Positions 1-7,954 of a stretch of DNA of 48,626 nt are shown piece after piece. The notes beneath the pieces were generated by a model. That model saw only the letters and a list, made by a program, of their open reading frames with translations, had not been told where the DNA came from and searched no databases. A program made the position numbers and the translations under genes. The stretch comes from Halalkalibacter okhensis. Its GTDB lineage: Bacteria; Bacillota; Bacilli; Bacillales; Bacillaceae_D. The stretch spans positions 1 through 48,626 of the forward strand of contig NZ_JRJU01000028.1 of assembly GCF_000787375.1 (NCBI RefSeq). The letters are read 5' to 3'. How positions within the stretch are numbered: position 1 is the first letter of the stretch; every line of letters starts with the position of its first letter.

Positions 1-138
1 AAAGCGACTTGAATAGACTACGAGTTGTTCTGACGCATCGTGCAACAGAGCGTTACGAGAAGAGGAAAGAACAGGTAAGACGGCGTAGCGAAACATCGTC
101 CGTAAGCATCATGAAATACTCCTATGAAAAAACAGCAA

Positions 139-211
139 GAGCCATTAGCTCAGTTGGTAGAGCATCTGACTTTTAATCAGAGGGTCGAAGGTTCGAGTCC
201 TTCATGGCTCA
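139..211 (+). tRNA. tRNA-Lys (anticodon UUU)
   Basis: The sequence folds as a 73-nt cloverleaf. The acceptor arms GAGCCAT and ATGGCTC pair, followed by discriminator A. The anticodon arm TCTGA/TCAGA encloses the loop CTTTTAA, giving UUU for lysine. The T arm carries GGTTCGAGTCC. The 3' CCA is not encoded. It lies 37 nt before tRNA-Leu with no terminator between them, so the two are probably one transcript that may begin left of the window. Confidence 0.96.
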
Positions 212-248
212 TCATTTACTAATAAAATGTATTATACATTTTATACTT

Positions 249-330
249 GCGGGTGTGGCGGAATTGGCAGACGCGCTAGACTTAGGATCTAGTGTCTTAT
301 GACGTGGGGGTTCGACTCCCTTCACCCGCA
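249..330 (+). tRNA. tRNA-Leu (anticodon UAG)
   Basis: An 82-nt class II tRNA with a long variable arm. Acceptor arms GCGGGTG and CACCCGC pair, with discriminator A. The anticodon stem CTAGA/TCTAG encloses CTTAGGA, giving UAG, which reads CUN leucine codons. GGTTCGACTCC is the T arm. CCA is not encoded. A strong terminator follows 20 nt downstream. Confidence 0.96.
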
Positions 331-350
331 TTTTATAAAGAAAGAATAAG

Positions 351-376
351 CACAATCCTTGTGGGTTGTGTTTTTT
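351..376 (+). terminator. Intrinsic terminator after the tRNA pair
   Basis: The arms CACAATCC and GGGTTGTG form an 8-bp stem with one U-G pair around a TTGT loop, followed by six T. It ends the tRNA-Lys/tRNA-Leu transcript. Confidence 0.85.
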
Positions 377-531
377 GTATGTCTAAACATCAAAGATTCA
401 TAATACATTTTCTGTTGATTTTTACAATTTGAAAAGGAATAAGCGAAAAAGCGTAAAAGGCACATATGAATTTTTTCCTTTATTTCTATGAACCTAGTGT
501 TCTTCATATACAAATTGCTGCTATTTTCCTG

Positions 532-551
532 TATAGTTTACTATAGTTTGA
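532..551 (+). repeat. Tandem 10-bp repeat upstream of the AEC permease gene
   Basis: TATAGTTTAC is followed directly by TATAGTTTGA, differing at two positions. The pair ends 10 bases before the AGGAGG ribosome-binding site of the permease gene. It could be two overlapping -10-like elements or a small operator; no convincing -35 element was found. Confidence 0.4.
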
Positions 552-571
552 TTGACAATCAGGAGGGCTTT

Positions 572-1517
572 ATGAACTTACAATCTGTTATTGCATCAGT
601 TAGTGTTATGGCAATTATTATGATTATAGGGTTTTTGCTTGAACGCAAAACAAAACCAGCTATAGAAGCGAAGCAAATAATTATTCAAATACTTGTAACA
701 ATTGCTGTTCCAAGTGTAATATTAAACGCTATTTTTCAAACGGAGATAACTGAACATGTTCTATCACAAATGGGTTTGATTTTTTTTATTCTCATTAATT
801 ATTAATTGTCTGGGAATTATTTTAGGACTGATGGTTGCCAAACTATGTGGATTTACTTCACTAAAAGCAAGACAAATTGCTGTCTTAGCGGGATTAGGAA
901 ATACAGGCTTTATAGGAATTCCTCTATGTGCAAGTATCTTTGGTCCAATGGGAGGATTGCTGGCTTCCATTTTTGATGCGGGAATGAGCTTTACTGCATT
1001 TACAGTTGCTGTCTTACTATTGCAAGAAAAAGTGAAGTTTTCTTTTGCTAATTTGAAGCCTTTAATAAATCCACCTGTAATGGCTATTACGTTTGGGTTG
1101 CTTTTTGCTGTTAGTGGGTTGGAAGCCCCTAGTATAGTTAAGCAGGTTTTTTCGACATTAGCTGGAATAGCTGCACCATTGGCGATGCTGTACGTAGGTC
1201 TATTAATTCCGTCTATTTTTCAAAAAAATAAAGGAGTTGCGAAATTACAGACAAAAAATGTTGCGCTCCCTATATTTTTAAAGCTTCTCATGATGCCTGT
1301 TATTACATTGCTGGTCATGAAAGGGATGCCTATTGAAACGTTTATGAAGGAGTTAATTATCATCCAATCTGCCATGCCGACATTAACACTTGCAACGGTC
1401 TTATTTGTGCGATATTCCGATGGTGATCGTTCTGGTTTAATTACGGTGGTGACTTCTACAGCTCTTTCTTTGCTAACGATTCCAGTTGTCGCTTTTCTCA
1501 TTCAGAAATTCTTATAA
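572..1517 (+). pseudogene. AEC-family permease, frameshifted in a T8 run
   Basis: A membrane transporter of the auxin-efflux-carrier family, whose bacterial members carry organic acids such as malate. The N-terminal frame starts at ATG 572 behind AGGAGG (561-566) and ends at TAA 803-805. The rest of the protein continues in another frame to 1517. The reading frame changes at the run of eight T at 780-787. With seven T the product is a continuous protein of 314 residues, the usual family length, reading through GLIFLFSLIINCLGI. Both halves are rich in hydrophobic helices, and the second keeps the family's GNTGFIGIPL motif. It heads a cluster with an amidohydrolase, a P1 peptidase and an FAH-family enzyme and may import a substrate for them (inference). 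It is either a sequencing error, a slippage-controlled gene or a recent pseudogene. Confidence 0.8.
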
Positions 1518-1608
1518 TAAGCCCGTTTTTTACAATTCGTCAAAAGCATAGTCGGTAAGATTAGAATGTTGTGGTTAGTTTGAATACCTTATAGTAAATA
1601 GTAAAAAC

Positions 1609-2784
1609 ATGACAGAAAGAAAGGTGAGTACAATCGTTGTTTATCGTAACTGGCTAAACGAAAATAGAGAGGGATTAATAGAAACGTATCAACATTTCCA
1701 CTCCATTGCAGAAGTTAGTTGGGAAGAAAAGAAAACCACTGAATATGTTTGTCAGCAATTGAAGGAAATGGGAATTCCGTTCCAAACTTTTTCTGACCAT
1801 ACTGGAGTTGTAGCGACATGGACAGGCGATCGTGCTGGACCAGTCGTAGGAATAAGAGCTGATATCGATGCCTTATGGCAAAATGTAGATGGAACTTGGA
1901 AAGCGAACCATTCATGTGGGCATGATGCTCACTCAACAATGGTACTTTATGCCATTAAGATGTTAAAAGAAGCTGGGTTTTGTCCTAGAGGTACGATTAA
2001 AATGATCTTTCAACCAGCAGAGGAAACCGGTAAAGGGGCTAAAGCATTCATCGAAAAAGGAGTGATCGATGATCTTACTTATTTAGTTGGAATTCATGTT
2101 AGACCGATTCAAGAATTGCGTGTTAGACAAGCGTCACCAGCAATTTATCACGGAGCAACAATGGTGTTAAAGGGAACTGTAAAAGGAATACAAGCTCATG
2201 CAGCTAGACCTCACCTTGGGATTAATGTACTTGATTCAATTGCAGCTATTATAAGTGCCATTAATTCGATTAAACTAGATCCAACCATTTCAAGTTCAGC
2301 TAAAGTGACAATGGTTCAAACTGAAGGGAAAAATATGAATATTATACCTGATGAGGCGTTATTTGGTGTTGATCTACGAGCCGAGACAAACGAAGCTATG
2401 GATGTGCTCGTAATAAAGGTAAAGAGGGCGATAGAAGCAGCTGCTAGTATTAATGGTTCTGAGGTGGAACTGGAGACATTAGCTGCTACGGTTGCGGCTG
2501 TTCCTAATCGATTTATAGAGGTGATTATTGCTGAGGCGATTGAGGAAGCGCTAGGACGTGATGGGCTAGCTTTACCACTAGTTACTCCAGGTGGAGAGGA
2601 TTTTCATTTTTATCCAGTGAGTCGACCTCATTTACATGCAACGATGATTGGGCTTGGTGCAAACTTAGAGCCGGGTCTCCATCACCCTAAGATGACGTTT
2701 GACTTGTCCGCGTTAGAGGACGGGGTTGTCATTTTAGCGAAATCAATCGAGAAAATTTTTCTGAATAATCAAAAACACAAATGA
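1609..2784 (+). CDS. M20-family aminoacylase/amidohydrolase
   Basis: A zinc- or cobalt-dependent amidohydrolase of peptidase family M20, 391 residues, typical for the N-acyl-amino-acid deacylase branch. Visible metal-site motifs are GIRADIDALW (81-90), HSCGHDAH (101-108), the glutamate pair E138-E139, GIHVRP (161-166) and the C-terminal PGGEDFHFY and HHPKM. It probably removes an acyl group from an amino acid or cleaves a small peptide-like amide in the cytoplasm; the exact substrate cannot be read. The ATG at 1609 has no good Shine-Dalgarno sequence. The first conserved family residues begin only around residue 10, so the true start is uncertain by a few codons. It follows the AEC permease gene by 91 bp and ends just before a strong hairpin, so it need not be co-transcribed with the next two genes. 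Confidence 0.88.
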   Translation: MTERKVSTIVVYRNWLNENREGLIETYQHFHSIAEVSWEEKKTTEYVCQQLKEMGIPFQTFSDHTGVVATWTGDRAGPVVGIRADIDALWQNVDGTWKANHSCGHDAHSTMVLYAIKMLKEAGFCPRGTIKMIFQPAEETGKGAKAFIEKGVIDDLTYLVGIHVRPIQELRVRQASPAIYHGATMVLKGTVKGIQAHAARPHLGINVLDSIAAIISAINSIKLDPTISSSAKVTMVQTEGKNMNIIPDEALFGVDLRAETNEAMDVLVIKVKRAIEAAASINGSEVELETLAATVAAVPNRFIEVIIAEAIEEALGRDGLALPLVTPGGEDFHFYPVSRPHLHATMIGLGANLEPGLHHPKMTFDLSALEDGVVILAKSIEKIFLNNQKHK

Positions 2785-2786
2785 AA

Positions 2787-2810
2787 AGAGCGTCATGAAA
2801 ATGACGCTCT
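2787..2810 (+). terminator. Hairpin after the amidohydrolase gene
   Basis: The 10-bp perfect stem AGAGCGTCAT/ATGACGCTCT has a GAAA loop and lies three bases after the stop codon. The tail (CTTACT) is poor in T, so termination may be partial, or the stem may protect the mRNA 3' end. Confidence 0.6.
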
Positions 2811-2831
2811 CTTACTAGAAAGGAGAGGAAA

Positions 2832-2891
2832 ATGAACCAGCGTGATGCTTGTCTAGGTGATGCGAGCAAAACAACACCCAGCGACTGCTGA
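2832..2891 (+). CDS. Possible 19-residue leader peptide
   Basis: A short open frame, ATG to TGA, encoding MNQRDACLGDASKTTPSDC. It sits behind AGGAGAGG (2821-2828) at sensible spacing, in the 239-bp gap between the amidohydrolase and P1 peptidase genes. A 5-bp hairpin, CCTCA/TGAGG, follows near 2906-2919. Nothing in the peptide resembles a known leader, and its codon use is unlike the neighbouring genes. It could be chance; only the ribosome-binding site supports it. Confidence 0.2.
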   Translation: MNQRDACLGDASKTTPSDC

Positions 2892-3023
2892 TCGAAAAAG
2901 CTTGCCTCATTGCTGAGGTTAGTACATCATATGTAAGCATGAGAAGAAAGGAATAAATAAGAGCGGAACTATAGAAAGAACAAACGAAAGTACTAATATA
3001 TTCGTGTAGGAGGAAAGGCGAAC

Positions 3024-4079
3024 TTGGAACATAGACGAAGACTTCGTGATCTTGGTATCAAGATTGGTAGATTTGAGACAGGTAATTTAAATTCCATTAC
3101 GGACATTAAAGGTGTCAAAGTAGGTCATAAGACCATTATTGAAGACTTGCATAACGGAAATTTTGTTAGAACAGGTGTAACAGCCATTTTGCCCCACTCC
3201 GGAAATTTATTTAAAGAAAAAGTGATCGGTAGTTCGTATGTGATTAATGGATTCGGAAAAACAACAGGTGCGATACAGATTGAGGAATTAGGAGTAATTG
3301 AAAGTCCCATTATGCTTACAAACACACTTTCTGTCCCTGCTGTTACAGAGGGAACCATTCGTTATTTATTAGAACAAAATGACGATATTGGTATGGTTAC
3401 GGGCACTGTAAATGTTGTTGTCGGTGAATGTAATGACGGATACTTAAATGACATCCGGGGGATGCATGTCAGACCTGAACATGCCATAGAAGCCATTATG
3501 TCTGCAAGTAAGGATATGGCAGAAGGTTGTGTTGGTGCAGGTACGGGCATGTCTTGTCTTGGTTATAAAGGGGGGATAGGTACGAGCTCGCGAGTGACGA
3601 CAGTTGATGGGGTAAACTATACCCTTGGTGTTCTTGTTTTAAGTAATTATGGGAAAAAAGAGGATATTCTTATGCCAGAGTCTAATAAACGATTATATAT
3701 GGAACCTGAAAGAAGCGAACTTCCAGATGGGTCCATTATGATCATCATAGGAACAGATGCGCCTTTTAATGAACGTCAATTGAAGCGAATTTCAAAAAGG
3801 GCTCCTTTTGGTCTTTCAAGGACAGGTTCATCTGCTGCACATGGTAGTGGTGATATTGTAATATCCTTTTCAACGGCTCACCGAATAAAGCATTATCCAA
3901 GTGGAGCTAGGCAATCCTTCTCGTTTTTTGTTGAGGATGGCCCGGTAATTTCTAATTTTTTCGAAATGGCTGTTGAGGCTGTTGAAGAAGCGATTTGGAA
4001 TTCATTATGTAGAGCAACAACGATTGTAGGGCAAAACGGACACACGAAAGAGCAGTTTCCATATCATTTATTTGAATAG
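3024..4079 (+). CDS. P1-family (DmpA-type) aminopeptidase/esterase
   Basis: An N-terminal-nucleophile hydrolase of the P1 (S58, DmpA) family, 351 residues. Members mature by self-cleavage before a serine or threonine and act as L-aminopeptidases, D-esterases or beta-aminopeptidases. The start begins RLRDLGIKIGRFETGNLN and NSITDIKGVKVGH, a hallmark of the family. The segment SSAAHGSGDIV contains G274-S275, the likely cleavage and nucleophile position. The start is TTG at 3024, supported by AGGAGGAAAGG at 3008-3018. It is 15 bp upstream of the FAH-family gene, so the two form one operon. Substrate specificity is not predictable; the neighbours suggest a peptide-like or amide compound. Confidence 0.88.
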   Translation: MEHRRRLRDLGIKIGRFETGNLNSITDIKGVKVGHKTIIEDLHNGNFVRTGVTAILPHSGNLFKEKVIGSSYVINGFGKTTGAIQIEELGVIESPIMLTNTLSVPAVTEGTIRYLLEQNDDIGMVTGTVNVVVGECNDGYLNDIRGMHVRPEHAIEAIMSASKDMAEGCVGAGTGMSCLGYKGGIGTSSRVTTVDGVNYTLGVLVLSNYGKKEDILMPESNKRLYMEPERSELPDGSIMIIIGTDAPFNERQLKRISKRAPFGLSRTGSSAAHGSGDIVISFSTAHRIKHYPSGARQSFSFFVEDGPVISNFFEMAVEAVEEAIWNSLCRATTIVGQNGHTKEQFPYHLFE

Positions 4080-4094
4080 AAAGGTGGAACAACG

Positions 4095-5012
4095 ATGCGA
4101 TTTGTAACGTACGAAGTAGAGGGCAAAACTTGTTTTGGGGTGAAACTAGAAGATTCGGTTATCGATGTAGCTAAGCTTTCAAAGGATCATAACGGAGTAG
4201 TTCCAGCATTTTTAAAAGACATGAAATCATTTATTCAAGCTGGAAATGAAGCTTTTCAATATGTTACGGAACTGCTAACTCAATTTGAGGTAAATGGAAC
4301 TGTAGATCCTCGCGTTATAAGAAAGGTAGAAGATGTAAGACTGCTTGCGCCTATTGAGAACCCAGGAAAAGTCGTTTGCGTTGGTAACAATTATATGGAC
4401 CATTGTCTAGAGCAAAATGTCGATCCTCCTAAACAGCCACTTATTTTCTCGAAGTGGCCATCGTGCATCATTGCAAATGGTGAGGAGATCGAATTACCGG
4501 AAGAGTCACAGCAAGTTGACTTTGAAGCGGAACTAGCTGTTGTAATCGGAAAGAAAGGGAAGTTAATTTCTGAAGACGAGGCAGAAGATTACATATTTGG
4601 ATACACAATATTGAACGATGTAAGTGCAAGGGATGTTCAATTTGGTGATGGTCAGTGGGTGAGAGGGAAATCTTTTGATACATTTGCCCCGCTTGGTCCA
4701 GTTCTAGTTAGTAAGGGTGAGATAGCCGATCCACATGATTTGAATATTAAGTTACATGTAAATGGAGAAGTATTGCAAGATTCGAACACTAAACATATGA
4801 TTTTTTCCATTCCTTATATCATTTCGTATTTATCAAGAGGGTTCACGTTTGAACCAGGCGATATCATTGCAACAGGAACCCCTCATGGAGTAGGAGTGTT
4901 TCGTAACCCACAAGTATTCTTAAAAGATAAAGATGTGTGTACGATTAACATTGATCAAGTTGGTACATTGCAAAATATAGTGAAAAAGAAACAAACAGGC
5001 AGTGTCGATTAA
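4095..5012 (+). CDS. Fumarylacetoacetate-hydrolase-family protein
   Basis: An enzyme of 305 residues with the FAH fold, which cleaves or isomerises beta-diketone acids (acylpyruvases, HpcE-like hydratases, homoprotocatechuate enzymes). Visible motifs are VCVGNNYMDH (95-104), the metal ligands E144 and E146 in DFEAELAVVIGKKGK, LNDVSARD with D175, RGKSFDTFAPLGP and GDIIATGTPHGVG. An N-terminal domain of about 85 residues precedes the catalytic part, as in the YisK/acylpyruvase type. The start at 4095 has AAAGGTGG upstream. It is the last gene of the P1 peptidase operon. The final catabolic step of the cluster is a reasonable but unproven role. Confidence 0.88.
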   Translation: MRFVTYEVEGKTCFGVKLEDSVIDVAKLSKDHNGVVPAFLKDMKSFIQAGNEAFQYVTELLTQFEVNGTVDPRVIRKVEDVRLLAPIENPGKVVCVGNNYMDHCLEQNVDPPKQPLIFSKWPSCIIANGEEIELPEESQQVDFEAELAVVIGKKGKLISEDEAEDYIFGYTILNDVSARDVQFGDGQWVRGKSFDTFAPLGPVLVSKGEIADPHDLNIKLHVNGEVLQDSNTKHMIFSIPYIISYLSRGFTFEPGDIIATGTPHGVGVFRNPQVFLKDKDVCTINIDQVGTLQNIVKKKQTGSVD

Positions 5013-5082
5013 ACGTTTAGAACTCCTCCTTTAATAGAGGATATAGTCAATTGGTTTATCAAGAAAGGAGTACTTTGTTATA

Positions 5083-5120
5083 AAAAGGGGCGAAAGATGA
5101 TTTCATCTTTCGCCCCTTTT
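5083..5120. terminator. Bidirectional terminator between convergent genes
   Basis: A 17-bp nearly perfect stem: AAAAGGGGCGAAAGATG at 5083-5099 pairs with 5104-5120, around a 4-base loop. A-rich and T-rich ends let it work in both directions. The - strand DUF3006 gene ends inside it (stop at 5103-5105). Confidence 0.85.
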
Positions 5121-5375
5121 GAATCGACTGCTTTTCTTGTTGCCTCTTAATTTCTGCATTTTTTCAGCAATGCTTTGCTTTGCGTTTGAGGTTTGTTCAT
5201 GATCAATATCTATGCTTTTGATCGTATTGCCTTCCATTTTAATTATAAACCATGTGCCTTCAATGCTGGTTAATGGTAATTGAGCAGTGTCAATTACAAA
5301 TTCTTTTCCCAAGCTCTCTACTAAAATCACAGCTTTATGTTGATCAACTATGCGGTCTAGGACCCCTTTTACCAT
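5103..5375 (-). CDS. DUF3006 domain protein
   Basis: A small protein of 90 residues starting MVKGVLDRIVDQHKAVIL, typical of DUF3006, a family of unknown function often encoded next to ComEC-like metallo-beta-lactamase genes in Firmicutes. The start is the ATG at 5375, preceded on the - strand by GGAGGA (5381-5386). That ribosome-binding site lies inside the 3' end of the upstream gene. The stop of that gene (5378-5380) is two bases from this start, so translation is probably coupled. No signal peptide or membrane segment; the C-terminus is lysine/arginine rich. It may bind or regulate its partner (inference). Confidence 0.8.
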   Translation of the reverse strand: MVKGVLDRIVDQHKAVILVESLGKEFVIDTAQLPLTSIEGTWFIIKMEGNTIKSIDIDHEQTSNAKQSIAEKMQKLRGNKKSSRFKRGER

Positions 5376-5377
5376 TT

Positions 5378-6556
5378 TTATCCTCCAATACATGCTAAAT
5401 TCTCTGTTTTTATTTCAGCTATTCGAGCTGGACCGATCCCGTTTATTTGCGCTAGATCTGAAATTGTCTCAAATGGGCGCAGTTCAATCAATTGTGAAGC
5501 TCGCTCTGTGCCAATATGAGTAATTTTTGCTAACTCAGAAGCGGATGCAAAGTTAATATCAATACAATTGGATTCACTAGTTATGTCTGACTCATTTGGT
5601 GAATCAATATTTTCAGTTGGTATTTCTTTACTTTGTTCGGTACTCTTTGTTGTTACATGATAGTGTTGTCCGTCAGTAGAGATGATAATCGTTCCATGAA
5701 TAAAGGTGGCGTATAAATCGATTTGAGCATCTTCAATTCTTGTTACGACTTCTTCATGAGGGTGTCCATATGAATTGTCTTTTCCTGCGGAGATAATGGC
5801 TATCTCTGGATCGACAGCTGCTAAAAACGCTGGAATTGTAGAAGTTTCTGATCCGTGATGACCTAATTGTAACACAGTAGAATTGAGGTGATGACCACGA
5901 TCAATTATCGCTTGTTCTGTCTGATGCTCTGCATCACCTGTAAATAGAAAAGAAACTTCACCGTACGTTACTAGAAGTGAGAGCGAGCCTTCGTGAATAT
6001 CTCCAGTTAATTGATCAGGATTCAACACATCAATAACAAGTGATCCAATATCGTACACTTCTCCTGCTCTTGGCTCGTGATAATCGACATCACTTTCTAT
6101 AATGGCATCAAGCACACTTTCAAAAGTTTGTGACGTTGTTTCATCTCCGGACATCCATACTTCTGATACATCAAATAGTTCAAGAATTTGATCCATTTGC
6201 CCAATGTGGTCTGCGTGAGGATGTGTTCCTATTAAAATATCAATATGAGAAATCCTTTCTTTTTGCAGATATGTGACGACATCATTTGAATTCCAATCTC
6301 CAGAATCAATTAAAATATGAAAGGGTTGTGTATCATTGGTCAACTCGAGCAGCGTCGAATCTGCTTGGCCAACATTAATATAATGAACGATTAATTCATT
6401 AAATTCCTCGTTTGCTAACTTAACTTCTTCATGATTTCTTAAAATGGTCTCCGAATCTGAACTGGTGAGCGTTTGTTCCGTTGATTGCTGGGTTCCACAA
6501 CCTGTGACTAGTATTATAAAGAATAAAAATAGGATGATTGATCCTTTATTAAACAT
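5378..6556 (-). CDS. Lipoprotein MBL-fold hydrolase with C-terminal HhH domain
   Basis: A predicted surface lipoprotein of 392 residues. The lipobox LVTGC (C20) follows a hydrophobic signal segment. Residues about 55-290 form a metallo-beta-lactamase domain of the ComEC type. Its HxHxDH metal motif is THPHADH (H112, H114, D116, H117), with later ligands in FTGDAEH, LGHHGSE and YGHPHEE. After a serine/glutamate-rich linker, residues about 330-392 form a helix-hairpin-helix pair (INFASASELAKITHIG, INGIGPARIAEIK) like that of the DNA receptor ComEA. A nuclease acting on external DNA is a reasonable inference. The start is ATG 6556 with AGGAGG six bases upstream. It is co-transcribed with the DUF3006 gene. 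Confidence 0.85.
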   Translation of the reverse strand: MFNKGSIILFLFFIILVTGCGTQQSTEQTLTSSDSETILRNHEEVKLANEEFNELIVHYINVGQADSTLLELTNDTQPFHILIDSGDWNSNDVVTYLQKERISHIDILIGTHPHADHIGQMDQILELFDVSEVWMSGDETTSQTFESVLDAIIESDVDYHEPRAGEVYDIGSLVIDVLNPDQLTGDIHEGSLSLLVTYGEVSFLFTGDAEHQTEQAIIDRGHHLNSTVLQLGHHGSETSTIPAFLAAVDPEIAIISAGKDNSYGHPHEEVVTRIEDAQIDLYATFIHGTIIISTDGQHYHVTTKSTEQSKEIPTENIDSPNESDITSESNCIDINFASASELAKITHIGTERASQLIELRPFETISDLAQINGIGPARIAEIKTENLACIGG

Positions 6557-6706
6557 AGATAGCCTCCTGTGATGACTGAATTTTTGCCTAAACAAGTATA
6601 TCGAATATCCCATTGATATGCACTAGTTCATTTTCGGTGATTTTTTCTAAAATAATAATTATCATGTATAATGATAGCTAAATAAATAGTTAGGAGAACT
6701 TATCTA

Positions 6707-7723
6707 ATGATTGATTTACGTAGTGATACAGTAACAAAGCCAACAGAAGCTATGAGAAAAGCAATGTATAATGCAGAGGTTGGTGATGATGTTTACAAGG
6801 AAGACCCAACGATTAGTAAATTAGAAAAACTAGCAGCAGAGTTGTTAGGGAAAGAGAATGCTTTGTTTGTCACAAGTGGGACTCAAGGAAATCAAATTGC
6901 GGTCCTGACCCATTGTGTTTCTGGCAATGAAGTGTTATTAGAAAAAGATTCTCACATTTTTTATTATGAAGGTGGGGCTATTTCCGCGTTTACAGGAGTT
7001 CAAACAAGAACGATTTCTGGTGTAAAAGGGGCCATGAATCCAGATGATGTTCAAGCCGCTATTCGTGGGGAGGATATTCACGAGCCAGAAACAGGTTTAA
7101 TTTGTTTGGAAAATACACATAATCGTGCAGGTGGAGCGATTATACCCGTAGAGAATATGCAGGCTATTTTTGAAGTAGCAACAAATGCTCATATTCCGAT
7201 TCATTTAGATGGAGCACGACTTTTTAATGCGGCTGTAGCAGAGGGGAAGTCAGTAAAAGAATTTACACAGTATACAGATACCGTTCAAATTTGTTTATCA
7301 AAGGGACTAGGGGCGCCAGTTGGCTCGATTATTGCAGGGTCCAATGAATTTATTACAAAAGCAAGAAAGTGGAGAAAACGCTTAGGAGGAGGTCTCCGTC
7401 AAGCAGGCGTATTAGCTGCGCCAGGGATTATAGCTTTAACTGAAATGGTGGATCGATTGGCAATTGACCATGAGAATGCAATGTATTTGGCTGAAGGTGT
7501 AAATAATATTTCAGGGCTTTCAGTTATAAACGCTGTTGATACAAATATCGTGTTAGTGGATACGACAGATAAAGGAATTCCTTCTAACATGTATGTGGAA
7601 AAGTTGAAGGAGGCAGGGATATTAGCTGTTTCATTTGGACCGACAACAGTTAGGCTGACAACTCACTTTGATATAAATAGAGAGCAAGTTAATGAAGCAT
7701 TGACAGCTATACAAAGAATTTAG
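6707..7723 (+). CDS. ltaE: Low-specificity L-threonine aldolase
   Basis: A PLP-dependent enzyme of 338 residues splitting L-threonine or L-allo-threonine into glycine and acetaldehyde. The N-terminus MIDLRSDTVTKPTEAMR is diagnostic. The PLP lysine is K199 in CLSKGLGAPVGS. FVTSGTQGNQIA binds cofactor phosphate, and HLDGARLFNAA carries the aspartate that contacts the PLP ring. The start is ATG 6707 with AGGAG at 6692-6696. A TATAAT at 6667-6672 can serve as the -10 box; the -35 region is weak. It is a single-gene unit followed by a structured repeat element whose last hairpin can terminate transcription. Confidence 0.93.
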   Translation: MIDLRSDTVTKPTEAMRKAMYNAEVGDDVYKEDPTISKLEKLAAELLGKENALFVTSGTQGNQIAVLTHCVSGNEVLLEKDSHIFYYEGGAISAFTGVQTRTISGVKGAMNPDDVQAAIRGEDIHEPETGLICLENTHNRAGGAIIPVENMQAIFEVATNAHIPIHLDGARLFNAAVAEGKSVKEFTQYTDTVQICLSKGLGAPVGSIIAGSNEFITKARKWRKRLGGGLRQAGVLAAPGIIALTEMVDRLAIDHENAMYLAEGVNNISGLSVINAVDTNIVLVDTTDKGIPSNMYVEKLKEAGILAVSFGPTTVRLTTHFDINREQVNEALTAIQRI

Positions 7724-7767
7724 GTGCATGTCATAAGGCGCTAAAAAGGGAGTTCTACAAGGTCATT

Positions 7768-7922
7768 GAAAAAGTCCGCTCTAGTAAAATCGATGAAGCA
7801 GCAATGGCTCCACGCGTTGCGCGCCTACTACGAGAAAGCCACTCGTAGTAGGCTTAAAACACAGAAACGGTTCCGCTCATTGCTTAAAGACCAGTGAAAA
7901 AGGTACTTTTTTTACTGGTCTT
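7768..7922 (+). repeat. Structured intergenic repeat, copy A (155 bp)
   Basis: This stretch is a shorter version of the element at 9523-9736. Shared blocks are GAAGCAGCAATGGCTCCAC, the central GCCTxCTACGAG arm, AGGCTTAAAACA, and ACGGTTCCGCTCATTGCTT. Nested inverted repeats are visible. AGCAATG pairs with CATTGCT on the outside. GCCTACTACGAG (7823-7834) pairs perfectly with CTCGTAGTAGGC (7842-7853). The element ends with a terminator-like hairpin: AAGACCAGT and ACTGGTCTT enclose AAAAAG/CTTTTT. It lies between convergent genes and probably terminates threonine aldolase mRNA. No open frame; origin unknown. Confidence 0.75.
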
Positions 7923-7954
7923 AGATTTGCTTGGCGATTTCCTTTTTCAACGTT

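Noticed and set aside
1-138. Open frame running from base 3 into the tRNA-Lys, and a 19-codon - strand frame with AGGAG
   Set aside because: The + frame has no start in the window and runs through a tRNA. The - frame is very short and has no family resemblance.
6650-6680. Palindromic ATTATCAT..ATAATGAT region before ltaE as a Fur or PerR box
   Set aside because: The half-sites do not match the 7-1-7 Fur or the PerR pattern in order and spacing; AT-rich promoter sequence explains it.
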